Source: Molanna angustata
Lineage: Eukaryota > Arthropoda > Insecta > Trichoptera > Molannidae
Assembly (NCBI GenBank): GCA_963576475.1
Contig: OY754982.1
Location: 14,822,217-14,886,216, forward strand
DNA length: 64,000 bases
Direction: 5' to 3'
Below are positions 1-11,045 of this stretch, one piece after another. Numbering within the stretch: position 1 is the stretch's first letter; the number at the start of each line of letters is the position of its first letter. The position numbers and the translations under genes are program-made. The notes under the pieces are model-generated. The model was not told the origin of the DNA and did no database searches. It saw only the letters and a list, made by a program, of their open reading frames with translations.

Positions 1-262
1 ATAATACAACGTCTACGTTGGCTAGGACACGTTTGTAGAATGGAGGATAGCCGGGTCTCAAAGAAAGTATTGGACACCTGTCCTGAAGGAAGAAGAAGCA
101 GAGGGTGACCTAGGATGAAATGGCTGGACGACATCGAGGGCGATATAAGAGCGATCGGACAGACAAATTAGAGGAGACTTGCTGTCGACAGGGCGGGATG
201 GAGGCAGTTTCTTGAGGAGCCCAAGGCCCACACCGGGCTGTAGCGCCATTGCTGATGCTGAT
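1..262 (+). pseudogene. LINE reverse transcriptase C-terminal tail, degraded
   Basis: The plus strand translates to the conserved C-terminal block seen at the end of many insect non-LTR retrotransposon polyproteins: LRWLGHVCRMED, then SKKVLDTCPEGRR, PRMKWLDDIEGDI and DRAGWRQFLEEPKAHTGL. In-frame stops interrupt it after RSRG and after IGQTN, so it is a dead copy. It runs in from outside the window, so its 5' extent is unknown. A short run of TGATG-type triplets follows, as is usual at the 3' end of RTE-like elements. Clade not determined. Confidence 0.8.
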
Positions 263-568
263 GTATGTACAAAATATTAAAATAATAAATGTAATAATTG
301 CATTGTACGAAACCGGGCACATATGTGGTGGAATTATTGAAAAAAAAAGTTTTATTTTAAATTATATTAATTGAAATAGTGTTCCCCGTTGAAAATTTTA
401 ATCTATTAATTAATTTTTATTGATTTAATATGTACCAAATAATGACGTTAAAATAGAGAAAAAAATAAACTTAAAAATAATTATATCTTTATATTTTTCT
501 CATATAGTCAAACATTTATTTAATATATTCATAAAACTTTTAATTTTCTTTACCCATTCAATTATAGT
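263..568. other. AT-rich spacer
   Basis: Low-complexity AT-rich DNA; no coding potential, tRNA or recognisable repeat seen. Confidence 0.6.
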
Positions 569-660
569 GACAGAGCTGGTCTAGTAATCCAATGGATCAA
601 AGTTCGAACACTGCTTCAACCGATTTCTTTCACTTATATCACAATCTTTTGTTTATGTTG
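569..660 (+). repeat. SINE family B (tRNA-Thr-like head), decayed copy
   Basis: It aligns with the better copy at 12684-12849: CAGAGC, CTAGTAATCCA, AGTTCGAA, CGACCGATTTC-like block, then TATATCACAA. The first part of the tRNA head is lost, and the B box is mutated to AGTTCGAACACTG. Confidence 0.6.
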
Positions 661-719
661 GGGGACGTTATGGGGGACGGGGGGGGGGGGTTATGTTTAT
701 TCTTTAAATAATAAAATAT

Positions 720-1045
720 AATATCACGCCATTTCCCTATTTGGGGTAGGCAGAGAGAACCGAACGCCAGACTCCTCTCTCTTGACATACATTCCTCGCT
801 TCATTCACGTCCATACATCGTCTCATACACGCTCTTCTATTATTCTTACTTCTAACATCTCCATCTTTCAAAATCCCATTTATGTGATCGTGCCAACTCT
901 TTCTTGGCCGACCTCTACTTTTCATTCCTCTTTTATCAGCCTTGTATACTTTTTTTGTCAGACGGTCATCACTCATTCTTTCTATGTGGCCGAACCACCT
1001 TAGGGCATTTATTTTCATCTTACTTACTCTTATGGTATGGTAAAT
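720..1045 (-). pseudogene. LINE 3' end (family L1x), RT C-terminal block
   Basis: On the minus strand the frame reads LRWFGHIERMSDDRLTKKVY, KSRGRPRKSWHDHI, RRACMRRCMDVNEARNVCQE and ends SVLSAYPK followed by a stop. This is the conserved tail of an insect endonuclease-reverse transcriptase, open over about 95 codons. The noncoding 3' end has a CTACCCC..GGG hairpin and GGCGTGAT. The same 3' end recurs at 36925-37515, 45595-45760 and 63165-63290. It is truncated at the 5' side and not a functional gene. Confidence 0.85.
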
Positions 1046-1079
1046 ATAATATAGGTTTTTCACATGTCCACACATAGCA

Positions 1080-1757
1080 TTGTATCATTTATGACCTTCC
1101 TATCATAAAAAAATGTCATATATTTGGTAAATCTCAATCATAAAAGTTTTTTTTTTTTTTAGTCTAAAATTGTGTTTAATTTACTGTGTAATAAATACCT
1201 TTACTCATTGTTTTAAGAATGATGCTCCTCTATATCGAGAGAGTTTTCAATTTATATAAATATTAATGTTTGTTTGATTTAAAGTTTTGATGCATAAAAA
1301 ATAAATCATTAAAAATGAAAAGATGTTTAACAATTTACCAACCACATTATGACTCTCAATCAACCGATCAATACCAATGTAAATGTCTTATTATTTTACC
1401 ATTACAATTTTCATGGTCATAATATAAATTTTTCCGTATATTTTTGGACTTATCAATTTCTTCTAATAAAAAAACATCAATGTGACCTTCAAATGTCAAT
1501 ACTTACAAACAAATTTGTAATATTCATAAGGTATATTTTTAAACATTTTTCCTAAATGATCAAATACTATGTTCTACTAAAACAAAACTAAAGTTTTGTT
1601 GTAATTTTCTATGGCATAAAAAGTATCATAATTGCAGGGGTTGGCAAAGTATCTAAGATTTTAGTGACTTATGTTTGAAAAGAACTTGAGTTCTTCATTT
1701 TATTTGAGTTCTATTTATACTCCTCACTATAGAAACGAGTTATGAATTTCATTTCAT
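1080..1757. other. AT-rich intergenic DNA
   Basis: AT-rich sequence with a T11 run near 1146-1156. No credible gene seen; a 68-codon open frame here has no recognisable motif. Confidence 0.5.
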
Positions 1758-2030
1758 TCATTCATTCATTCATACCATCACGGCATATCCCACAGTGTGG
1801 GGTAACGAGCGAAACGTGCATTGCCTTATAAAAGGGAGAACAACACATCTCTGTATACCCACACACCAGTCTCGTTTCACTACATTCAGAATGGGTGGTG
1901 AACCTCATTGCTGAACTATGTGAGATGTTATTGTTGCCTGTTGTATTTTCGATTACCCGGCTCTTATACGGGACACTCGAAAACAATGATTTAAAAGAAT
2001 GGAAGCACTATTCTAAGCCGGTGCCCAGAT
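1758..2030 (-). repeat. SINE-like family C, copy 1
   Basis: About 270 bp. Read on the minus strand it begins GGCACCGG and ends in CTGTGGGATATGCCGTGATG plus repeated GAAT(G). The inverted copy at 6790-7090 matches along most of its length (shared blocks AAGAGCCGGGTAATC, AACATCTCAC, AGTTCAGCAATGA, CATTCTGAATGTAGT), and 32020-32150 holds a third fragment. The terminal 30 bp resemble the 3' end of LINE family L1x, which suggests the LINE machinery mobilises it (inference). Confidence 0.7.
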
Positions 2031-2076
2031 TCGATTCCCAGTGGTGACAATGTTTATAATTGTATTTTCAATCTGT

Positions 2077-2123
2077 GTACATAATTATATGAGTTATCTG
2101 CAATAGCTCATATAATTATGTAC
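2077..2123. other. Perfect 17-bp hairpin
   Basis: GTACATAATTATATGAG at 2077-2093 is the exact reverse complement of 2107-2123, with a 13-nt loop. The arms are AT-rich. No element boundary is evident. Confidence 0.8.
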
Positions 2124-2329
2124 ACTCATATTTTACAACATTTTGTGATGAATTTGCTTTTATTAAGTCTATTTTTTTATTACAGATTATCATCAGTAAA
2201 ATTTAATATTATACATTTCAATCGACACATTTTTATGATTTATGCATAAAAAAATATTCTTTGGAATTAATTCGCGTTTTGTTTGAGGTAAAATTTTTAT
2301 TTTGAAAAATGTTATTTTTTCCTAACCCA

Positions 2330-2690
2330 AGGGGTTACAGTGGGGAGTTATGATTTCGCAATTTTGAAGGCTATTTTTTTATTGCAGATTATCAACTAGT
2401 AGGTACTATGCTGAGATTGTATTCTGAAAGTTTCATCACAATGTAGCTGTGTGTATACTATGTACGTCGTGTTTATTCTGCAATATCGATTATAGACCAA
2501 AGTACTTATTCTATTTTTTTCAATTTTTGCAAATTTGTATATCTAATACTCGTTTAGACCCCCGTATATTTTGAAGGATATCTGAATAGTGCTTATCATT
2601 TTTTTAACTGTCAAATATTTCGATGTGACCCCAACCTCAGGAAACTTGAAATTTGATGTTTTTATTTTAAAATTGGTATAATGGCATTGG
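2330..2690 (+). repeat. Interspersed repeat family D, copy 1
   Basis: It matches, in inverted orientation, the sequence at 36560-36920. Shared blocks include TCGTTTAGACCCC, GAAGGATATCTGA, TTTTTTAACTGTCAAAT-like, GACCCC..CTCAGGAAACTT and GCTGAGATTGT. The family is noncoding and of unknown class. Weaker traces lie at 62490-62620 and 63300-63400. Confidence 0.6.
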
Positions 2691-2755
2691 AAAATTATCG
2701 TGTTTTCATAAGAAAATATTTAAATAAAAATAATTTAACAAAACTGACTCATGAA

Positions 2756-2758
<3 letters not shown>

Positions 2759-2788
<30 letters not shown>
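2759..2788. repeat. (CT)n microsatellite
   Basis: Pure CT dinucleotide run of about 14 units. Confidence 0.95.
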
Positions 2789-2791
<3 letters not shown>

Positions 2792-4051
2792 ATGATCAGA
2801 TGAAAACTGAAATTATAAATTATATTTGAAAAGATTATTATAATTTGAAATAAATATTAAAAATTAAATAAAACATCTCTATATTTTTCAACATTCCGTA
2901 TATTAAAAATGCATTTGTGTGCGTAGGTAGGTACTGTGTTTGGCAACATAGAGTAATTTATCAATATTCTCATTTTTCTTATAGGTATTGTGTTAAAATT
3001 TATTATCGTTGGGCATCCCTACTATGACTGTAATGTCGCTAATAACCTTGTCAGTCAATCACTGAAAACCTCTTAAATTTATTGACCACTTCTGTCTGCT
3101 ACCTACTGTCCGCGTAGACATCGAGGGATGGGTCATTTAGTCAATAAGTACATACATAAAATCGATATTTCTATTTACCATAATATGTACCCACACCTTC
3201 AACTTCCACCAATATCGATACTGCTGATTTATTCAAACTTCAATTACTAACTATTAGGTAGATTCAGGTGTCAAACTCGATAAAATAAAATAAAAATAAC
3301 TAGGTCAAAAAATATTCATAGTAAACAATATTTATATTTAATGAAAAAAATAACATATAGTTGCGACGTGGCTATTCCAAATTGTAGTAATATTATAAAA
3401 TCGAGATTAATAGACTTTGGCATTTTCGTAAAATAATATAACCGTTTATTATGTCAGCCACTGGCATTATTCCAAAATAATTCAGAAATTTAATTTAGAG
3501 TTATCGTAAAAATTAAAAATATTAATCCAATAATCGGTAATAATTAATACATGTAGAATCGTTAAAGATTTTTTTAACGTTACCTAATAATCAGGAATCA
3601 TTAGGGTTGATCGGTAGTATAGCGACCTCCTCAGAGCCTAATTCTTTGATATGTATTGGTGAATTCCCAATTAAAAGTCTTTGTTGCATTTTATTTTGAT
3701 CTATTATTATTTACGCAATGATTTGCTAATTCTTTTGAGGAAGTGTATAATGGTTAATAATAATAATTGAGTGTTATTGTTTGTTGTGCTTAATTGTTAT
3801 TAATAAATTGGCCATCGCTGTTAAAAAAAATAATATCAATTCAAAACATCATACACGATAAACGCGTTCTAAATTAATATAAAAACAAGAAGAATCTTCA
3901 ATGTTCCTTGATATTTTAGTGCAATTTTAATGTTTTTTTTATTTCTATTTTTATCATAATAAAAAAATGATTTTGAGATAAGACAAGTCTCAAAGCTTAA
4001 AAACATGAAAGTACAGTGATTTAATTGCAGTTTTTTTTAGTTATCGACTTC
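2789..4051. other. AT-rich intergenic DNA
   Basis: No open frame of note, no tRNA and no copy of the repeat families defined elsewhere in this window was seen. Confidence 0.5.
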
Positions 4052-4232
4052 ATGGGGCGAGTTTGGTTAACCGGAGGGATCAAAACCATTCAATTTATCC
4101 CATATCGTGGATATGTTATGGAGCTCTATAACATCTTAAGATATTATAGAACTCCATACAATTATTACCTACCATGAAATTGGTAATCATGGATGGTTTT
4201 GATTCCTCCTGTTGAACAGACTTGCCCCCCTG
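4052..4232. mobile_element. Palindromic foldback MITE (family P), old copy
   Basis: The two halves are imperfect reverse complements. Left: GGGGCGAG..GATCAAAACCATT..TATGGAGCTCTATAACATCTT. Right: AAGATATTATAGAACTCCATA..AATGGTTTTGATTCC..CTTGCCCCCC. The layout matches the better preserved copies at 10743-10930 and 24302-24489. It has no coding capacity, so mobility would need a transposase from elsewhere. Confidence 0.75.
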
Positions 4233-5115
4233 GAGAGAACCTACACAGTTTTCCATCGAGTTTTTTTTCAGTTGGCATTTGTTAGACAATAAACATCATT
4301 AGTCATTAGATTGAATAAACATGTTATAAAGTGGATGCAAAATTCATATACAGCCTGTAATTTGCTTAAGAAGTAATACAAATACTAACTTTCATATTTG
4401 GGAAATACCACCTTGGAATAGACAATTTATTGATGCACTTTGTTCAATTCACCCTATTTAGAAAATTATTCATGTAAAGAGGAACAAACCTAGATATTGC
4501 CTAATGAAATAAATCGACTTGGGTAGGTACTTAATTTTTGCAAGCTTTGCAAGATTATTAAGTAATAATATGTTAGGAAAGTAAAAAAAATATTTCAGTG
4601 TTGTCATTTATTAAATTCATATAAATTATAACTATTACATGCGAAATTACGAAAGACAAAAAGTTAAATATTTATAATATTTACGTTAATATCAATAGAT
4701 AAAGAAACGTTCATCTTTACATCTGACTGGTCTGACACGAAGAACATTCTTACAGGAAATCATGATTCTGCAGAAAGCAATGAGACAATTAAAAACTAAT
4801 TGAAGTATAAATAATGAAATAAAAAAGTCAGTCGTAGAATCGCAGAGGCAACAAATTTACAAAAATATAATAAATACAACGTTTTTATTATAACAAAAAA
4901 TAATAAATAAATGTTGAATGAAATGTTTATAAAAATAATAATTTTGACAGCCTATTTATTGTTTCAAAAAAGCTGTGAATTGTAAATAAAACAAATTTTA
5001 TCGATTGATTTTGATGAATATTTTTTTGTGTATTAATCAGAGAGGAAAACTATGGTTGAGCGTTTTGTTTACTGTTATTCCTTGTAGAATCAGCTGTTGT
5101 GGACAGTTTCTGAAT
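4233..5115. other. AT-rich DNA including likely 3' UTR of the cuticular gene
   Basis: Downstream (minus sense) of the stop codon at 5116. A minus-strand AATAAA is present at 4955-4960 (TTTATT on plus), about 155 bp past the stop, and is a reasonable polyadenylation signal. Otherwise featureless. Confidence 0.5.
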
Positions 5116-5202
5116 TTACCATGGGTTGTGAGCATAGACTGGTTGAGCAACAACCTGCTTGACGATGGGTTGAGCAACAACATGATGAACTGGGTGATGA
5201 AC
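5116..5202 (-). CDS. Cuticular protein, last coding exon
   Basis: On the minus strand a splice acceptor (ATTCAAAG, after a T-rich tract) opens a frame of 28 codons: VHHPVHHVVAQPIV, KQVVAQPVYAHNPW, then TAA. The VVAQPxVKQ repeats and the YAHNPW end are typical of low-complexity insect cuticle proteins, which are structural proteins secreted into the exoskeleton. The exon starts in phase 0 and the donor of the exon at 6402-6680 also ends in phase 0, so the two join without a frameshift. An 1199-bp intron separates them. The exon is too short to be found by length alone; the call rests on composition, phase and splice sites. Confidence 0.75.
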   Translation of the reverse strand, partial: VHHPVHHVVAQPIVKQVVAQPVYAHNPW

Positions 5203-6401
5203 CTTTGAATATGGAAATAAATAAAGGATTAATTACAAATTATTGGAATTTATTAAATAGCTTTCTTAATAATCGTATGTCGGTAGGTACGGTATTGCAT
5301 TTTGAGTATAACATTCTAGTTTGATCTGCAGCAAAGAAATGTTTTCTATTAAATTGATTGAAAATCAATTAAATTAATCAGATTCGGTGATTGAAAATCT
5401 TGAAGTGGACATAAAAAGGTCACTGCATCAGGTCGGTGAGCGGTTTCTGAATCTTCTAATTCTTGCATTGAATTATGAATTGCTTCTCAAGGCAATATGT
5501 CTTAAATACTACAGGATGATCTTCAGGCAGATTGTCGACAGGCGATCATTTATCTGCAGCTCGCTTAATATGCTCACTTCTTCAATTAAAGTTACTGCAT
5601 TTAGCAATAGTTTCATACTCGTATTCACAGACAAATCTTGAGGATGACTTAAGCTTTAGGGTACCCTGAAGCGTTTTATTTATCCAGAGTAATGTGACGT
5701 CTCATACCTTGAGGAATTCCCAATAATTGCAATAAAATGTATTTCTTGACATTTCGTTATGCACATATTAATATATCTGTTCTGCTCCTGTGCATTTTGA
5801 TTCTTTTTTAAAGTGCGTATATTCTTTCAAGTATCAAATTATAAACCAAAAAGAAAGCAGAGACAGAAGATTTTGAAAGTTACGAGAGAACGAGTGAGGA
5901 ATGCTTTGATCCTTTCTGTAGAATGTATTCAAATAATATTTCGCATTGTTTTCCAAATGGGTACCCAACTAATAAAATATTGAAAAAATAAATACTAAAT
6001 ACTTGAGCACCTAACCAACAATATATTTGATTCTTTGTAGAATTTTGTATCAGTTGTCAATAGAGATGGGTAACATATTATTGTTTTTGTATGACGAAAA
6101 ATGTCATCAGTATCTATGCTTTACTTGAAGGATCCTTAAGGGCAACTCATACCTTCAAGGTTGTTAATCTCGTGAAACATATTCATAATTAGGCTTGAGC
6201 AAAAATATATTTATATCTGGCAATACCAATATATAACATTAACTCTGGGTGGTTGGTAGAAATTGTCCTATAGAATTTCAGTCAGTGTATAGTGTATGCA
6301 TATTATGTATATAAAGATATAAATACTAAGTTCATGGTATTTACAACATTGTGCAACAACACCTCAACAAAAATCCTTTATAATTTAGAGTATCAAAATA
6401 C
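5203..6401 (-). other. Intron of the cuticular protein gene
   Basis: Read on the minus strand it runs from donor CAG|GTATTT (GT at 6401-6400) to the acceptor at 5204-5203. It is AT-rich and contains no SINE or LINE seen. An 84-codon plus-strand frame at 5387-5641 has no recognisable motif and is judged chance. Confidence 0.6.
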
Positions 6402-6680
6402 CTGAGAGAATGATGAGTAGCTACTGGCTGCTGGGGCCACAGCCTTGACAACTGGAGAAGCGTGGACGTAAGATGGCTGGACGAATTGCTTGACGACGGG
6501 TTGGGCGTAAGCTACGGGGGCGTGGGAGTAGGTCACTGGGGAGTGAGCGTAGGCCACTGGGGCGTGAGCCACGGCTGGAGCGTATGCCACGGAGTGAGCC
6601 ACTGCGGGGGCTGCCCAGCCAGACTGAAGCACTGGACCGTAAGGCATAGCCACGGCAGCAGCTACCATCGACAGGAAGAA
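6402..6680 (-). CDS. Cuticular protein, main exon (second coding exon)
   Basis: A minus-strand acceptor TCTTGTTTTCAG precedes FFLSMVAAAVAMPYGP, the hydrophobic core of a signal peptide that lacks its first residues. The body is alanine-, valine-, tyrosine- and histidine-rich with near-tandem units (AYAPAVAHAPVAYAHSP, VTYSHAPVAYAQPV), then VVKQFVQPSYVHASPVVKAV and SSYSSFSQ at the donor. It has 93 codons in phase 0. No chitin-binding R&R consensus is visible, so it belongs with the low-complexity cuticle proteins. As in many insect cuticle genes, the start codon probably lies in a tiny first exon (about 3-5 codons) upstream, at higher coordinates; I could not locate it. The internal ATG is not the true start, because the signal peptide extends before it. 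Role: secreted structural component of the cuticle. Confidence 0.85.
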
Positions 6681-6789
6681 CTGAAAACAAGAGTATATTA
6701 TTCAACACACTCCACATTTTAATTGTCCTTTTCGTTCCTGAGATTGTTGCTCTTTGGACAGCAAAGCTATACTAATACCTAGCATATTT

Positions 6790-7090
6790 AATACTATGCT
6801 GTAAGGCACCGGATTAGAATAGTGCTTCCACTCTTTTCTATTATCATCGTTTACGGGTGTTCCCTAAGAGCCGGGTAATCAAAAATACAAGAGGAAATAT
6901 AACATCTCACGTAGTTCAGCAATGACGTTTCCACTAATTCTGAATGTAGTTCCTTTTTAAGTAAGACGAGGCTGATCTGAGGGGATACACACACGTGTAG
7001 TGTTCGCTTAATAAGGTTATGCATACCCGCAAACCTGTCGCTGATTACACCACATTATTGTGGGATGTGCCGTGATGGTATGAATGAATA
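6790..7090 (+). repeat. SINE-like family C, copy 2
   Basis: Plus-strand copy of the repeat at 1758-2030. It starts AAGGCACCGG and ends TGTGGGATGTGCCGTGATGG followed by TATGAATGAATA. It sits just upstream of the known exons of the cuticular gene, probably in its first intron or promoter region. Confidence 0.7.
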
Positions 7091-7719
7091 TTTCGTACTA
7101 CTGTCCAACACCTACCAGCCCAGAGGGGGCCCGCCCATCAAATTTGGATCAAATACCGACTTACCGCTGCTTAGTCATTTTGGCCACCCCTTTCACAAGT
7201 AAATCAAAAAAATGATTGAGGTCACCCCTTTCAAAGTTTTCTTCACGTTAGAGTGGCGATTGATGTACAGTTTGCAGATATAAAGGCGTTTCTAACAAAT
7301 TAGTCGATTTATATGTACAAAATTGTTTAATTTTATCATGTAGGTATGTACTTTATTTGTTATATTTTTTTAGATACCTGTTTTCTCCGATTTATTATCC
7401 ATAACTCAAAATTTATGAGGTTTAGAAGCATATTTTTTTAAATATGGGTATGTTGCAAATCTAAACACTGGTCAGATACGTTTTATTGCAATGTTCTTTC
7501 TTTTTTGTAAAATCAAAAAAACCTTTTGTAAAATCAAAATATTTTTCGTTACGCTCGGTTCAAAGACACTGCCTAGGGTTTACACCATGAAGGTATTCTT
7601 CACACGGTCTTTGAGGTCGTACATTCCCATACAATAGTTTCAAAGTTTGTGATGGCACCTGGACATCACTGGACATCGATCGCTCTTAATTAACATTGCC
7701 TTACCCTGCGCCGAGGACA
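7091..7719. other. Noncoding DNA, unclassified
   Basis: It contains a short internal repeat (CCACCCCTTTCA at 7184 and GTCACCCCTTTCAAAG at 7222). A good donor-like GGTAAGTC on the minus strand near 7160 was tested as the missing first exon of the cuticular gene and is in the wrong phase. Confidence 0.4.
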
Positions 7720-8100
7720 AACCGCCCACTACACTATGAAGTTACGCGTTAGTAAGGGTAACTATAGCGTGCGTTAAAAAAAGGTTTATATATGTGATTT
7801 AAATTATCGGAAACCCCAAATTTGTTGATTTTTTGCATTTTAAGAACAAACCTTCGTTGAAATGAAAAAACTTTATCGGTCATTCACTTTAATTTTATGC
7901 ACTCTTTAAGCATATAAATGATTTATTTCTCTACGACACATAGTTATGGAGTCATTTAAAAAATGCTGTAACAAAGGATATTTTTAATATTTTTATTGAG
8001 GGAATTAAGACGGAATTTTGAAATTGAAAAATACTATTTTTTCTAGAAACACTATTGAGGGATTTTATTTGATATTGGTGTGTTTAGGTTTATATGGCCC
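7720..8100 (+). repeat. Interspersed repeat family E, copy without MITE
   Basis: It matches 10430-11045 in inverted orientation: ACCGCCC.CTACACTATGAAGTTAC, AAATTATCGGA, TTGAAATGAAAAAACTT.ATCGGTCAT, TATGGAGT.ATTT. This copy lacks the palindromic MITE that interrupts the other one. Confidence 0.65.
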
Positions 8101-8839
8101 CTTAAGACGACCCCGGCCTCTTTTTTTCTTTCCTGAATTATCATAACAATTAAACAGTTCAAAATTACGAAAACGAATTTCTTGATACGTTGGCATATTG
8201 CTTCACAATTACCTTCTCGAGCAACGCCGGGTATAAAAAACTAATAGTAAATAAACCTACTTCTGTTCTATATCAAAAAGATAGGTAGGTATGCATCGTT
8301 TGGAATTTTTATCTAAAACTACTCAATTATCAAATTTGATTAAAAATAACGATATGCGCTATCTAGATAATGGTATAGGTATGTTATAATGACAGGCTAG
8401 AGTATTTTCACTTAATTTCCTTAAATAATAGACGAAAAATTGCAGATATGATGGTACTATATATAATAATATTATCAGTTATATGAACCAAACACCATAA
8501 TTAGGAATATTTTTCACTTAAACTTCTACAATACAAATATCGATTATTTCTCTCCCATTCAACGCTTAATAATAACGTACAACTAACTTCATATTATGCA
8601 TAATATCGATATCTTCTCAAATCCCTAACAGACATTAAAAAAACCACATAATTTCTCAGTTCGTATCCTTTTAATTCTCGTGTTTAATTTAATTTGTGTA
8701 AAAAAATGAAATGAGAATGAAATGAGAAATTCATGTTTAATATCAAATCTACGTCTCTAAAATCACTGTGTAATTTCCACCCGCAAAATCACATAACATA
8801 AAATAGACACTGCACCTACATAATAATTAAATGACATGA
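8101..8839. other. AT-rich intergenic DNA
   Basis: No gene or recognisable element seen. Confidence 0.5.
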
Positions 8840-9091
8840 GAAATCTGCTCATACCATGAAATATCTTCATCAAAAATAATACCAAGATTTTTCACCAATT
8901 ATGAGAAGGGTATAATGTTGATTGTTAATCTGGGAGAAGTGAATTTTTATGCTTGGAGAGAATCGAAGACTACCAATGATAATAGCTTGGGATTTAGACG
9001 TATTGACAAGTAGACCGTTCTGTGAGGACCATGATGAGATAAAGCTGAGATCTTCTTTCATAATATTAATACCATCAATATATTCATTCAC
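8840..9091 (-). pseudogene. LINE reverse transcriptase thumb fragment
   Basis: The minus strand gives KEDLSFISSWSSQNGLLVN, TSKSQAIIIGSLRFSP, then after a frameshift KNLGIIFDEDISWYEQISHV. This is the region just after the catalytic YADD box in Jockey/CR1-like reverse transcriptases (DL..I..W...NGL..N..K, then NLG...D..L.W). Both ends are truncated. Confidence 0.75.
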
Positions 9092-9241
9092 GTTAAATTG
9101 AATGAATATATTGACGCGTTATGGTAATTATGGTTGTGTTTTGAATTACTATTTGGCATATAACCTGTAATAGTTATGGTTACGTGTTGAATTAATATTT
9201 GGCACATAACCTGTAAGTCTCAATAATATGGAAGTTATGGT
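9092..9241. repeat. Short tandem duplication, SINE-A tail-like
   Basis: Two roughly 65-bp units with TTATGGTTRYGTKTTGAATTA and ATTTGGCAYATAACCTGTAA, resembling the tail of SINE family A. A 14-bp hairpin (CAATATATTCATTC and its complement) lies just before it at 9075-9112. Confidence 0.45.
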
Positions 9242-9421
9242 TGCGTTTTATTTATTTTATTGCTTCTCGGGCAACTAACAGGTACTATGTCAAATATTAA
9301 TTTAACATGCACCCAAAAACAAGTTGCCACATTCTGCAGACTTTCGATATTTATCGTCTCACAGATCCAGACTGAAAACACAATCAAAAACCGGGAATCG
9401 AACCCGGGACCTTTCGCTTTT
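9242..9421 (-). repeat. SINE family A, 5'-truncated copy
   Basis: On the minus strand it has the B box GGGTTCGATTCCCGG, the body block TCTGTGAGACGATAAATA, AACTTGTTTTTGGGTGC, and the tail GTTGCCCGAGAAGCAATAAA. The A box and anticodon region are missing. Confidence 0.8.
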
Positions 9422-10429
9422 TGAATTAATATTTGACATAATAGAACATGTAAGTCAACGAAGATTAAAAATCGATTGGTATCTATTCCAAAATTATGCC
9501 GTAATGTGATAAAAAATAAAAATATATTATCTTCACTGTTAATCAAAATTAGTCGATACTTTAACATTTATTTCTGTCCTTAGAAATAAGATAACATTCC
9601 ACTTATTATTCAGAATAAACAATAATCATTCTCTCAATTATTTGTATTCCTAATTGATAATATTTCAGTTAATTGGTTTTAGTTCTTTATCTTATCAGTA
9701 TTTACATTTTCATTTTATCTAAATTTATTTATTCCGGATATATTCCTATATAAATCAAATGCGAACAGTTTTCAAGAATCTTGGATTAAGTTTGTATCAA
9801 TTGAGAAGTAATTGAGTAGGTAATGATATAATGAGCTTACTTAGAAGTTTTTACAGTCATTTTGTGTGTGATTCTTGTAGGAGTCACCGGAAACCAATAA
9901 AGCTATAATAATTTTATCTGTAAACAATGCCATAAAGATAAATTATTTTATATTATGATTGACACATAATTATTCATGCTGGATAAAAACGCATTTGAAA
10001 AAACTTCATCCAAGAGTTCTATTCTAACTTCATTCATTCTAGGTATGACATGGCATCAATTGTGCATCAAATATATATTTTTTTAAATATCTTTATAGTG
10101 AAAATTAATAATATCTGCTTTTTTACATGAAATCATGTTTCGATAATTCGTTTTAAGTATTCTTCACTCCAAAAATTAAGCGAAAATCTATAGTGGACCA
10201 AAATTTCAGAAGATGTAGGTACTTACATGATTTTTTTTACTGTCTTTCTTTTTAGTGCGAAATATTGTATATTTATGCTTGTGAATAACTATTTATATAT
10301 CACAAATAACAAAGTTCAACACTCAGATCGAAAACAGTAAGAATCAGCGATACAAAACTATAACTTGAGAAGTATCATTTTAGCGGTTCGTTTATAGAAA
10401 TACGTTTAAGAGGGTATATACTGTATAAA
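9422..10429. other. AT-rich intergenic DNA
   Basis: Nothing recognisable beyond a short stray SINE-A tail match (AATTAATATTTGACATA) near 9424. A TATATAAATC word at 9749 has no associated gene. Confidence 0.4.
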
Positions 10430-11045
10430 GACCTAAACACCACAATCAAAAATCAACAAATTTCTCAAATATTTCTAAAAAAGAACAGAGTATTTCTAAA
10501 AAAGAAATGCAACGAGTAAAAGAAATGCAAAATGCATCACCATAGGTGAATGTTCGTCATACAATTTTTCAATTCAGCATTAATTCCCCTAAAAGAACAT
10601 TAAAAATATATTCTTTTACAACATTTTTTAAAATAACTCCATAAGTATATGTCGTAAAGAAACAAATCTTTTATATATTTTATATTTTATATTTTTAGTG
10701 AAATGAAAGTGCATGACCGATTAAGTTTTTTTCATTTCAAGTCAGGGGGGCAAATCTGGTCCGACCAGCGAAATCAAAACCCTAGTGATTACCCATATCA
10801 TGGATATAATTATCATATGGAGTTCTATAATATCTTTAGATGTCATAGAACTCCATATGATAATTATATCCAAGATATGGGTAATCACAAGAGTTTTGAT
10901 TTCGCTGGTCGGACCAGACTTGCCCCCCTGTTTTTAATTAAAATACATACATATAAACAACAAACTTTAGATCTCCGATAATTTAAACGCGCGCGATAGT
11001 CACCCTTATTAACATGTAACTTCACAGTGCATTAGGCGGTTTTAA
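10430..11045 (-). repeat. Interspersed repeat family E, copy split by a MITE
   Basis: Inverted relative to 7720-8100. The two homologous flanks meet at 10742 and 10931 around the palindromic MITE, which makes a natural filled-site/empty-site pair. Confidence 0.65.
10743..10930. mobile_element. Palindromic foldback MITE (family P)
   Basis: About 188 bp, nearly a perfect palindrome. CAGGGGGGCAAATCTGGTCC on the left mirrors GGACCAGACTTGCCCCCCTG on the right, and the inner arms (GAAATCAAAACCCTAGTGAT, GGATATAATTATCATATGGA) also mirror. It is inserted in repeat family E. No coding capacity. Confidence 0.9.

Noticed and set aside
7141..7175. Missing first exon of the cuticular gene (minus strand ATG ACT AAG CAG with GGTAAGTC)
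   Set aside because: The strong donor leaves phase 2 while the next exon requires phase 0.
9741..9790. TATA-box promoter at TATATAAATC
   Set aside because: No initiator at proper spacing and no downstream gene within reach.
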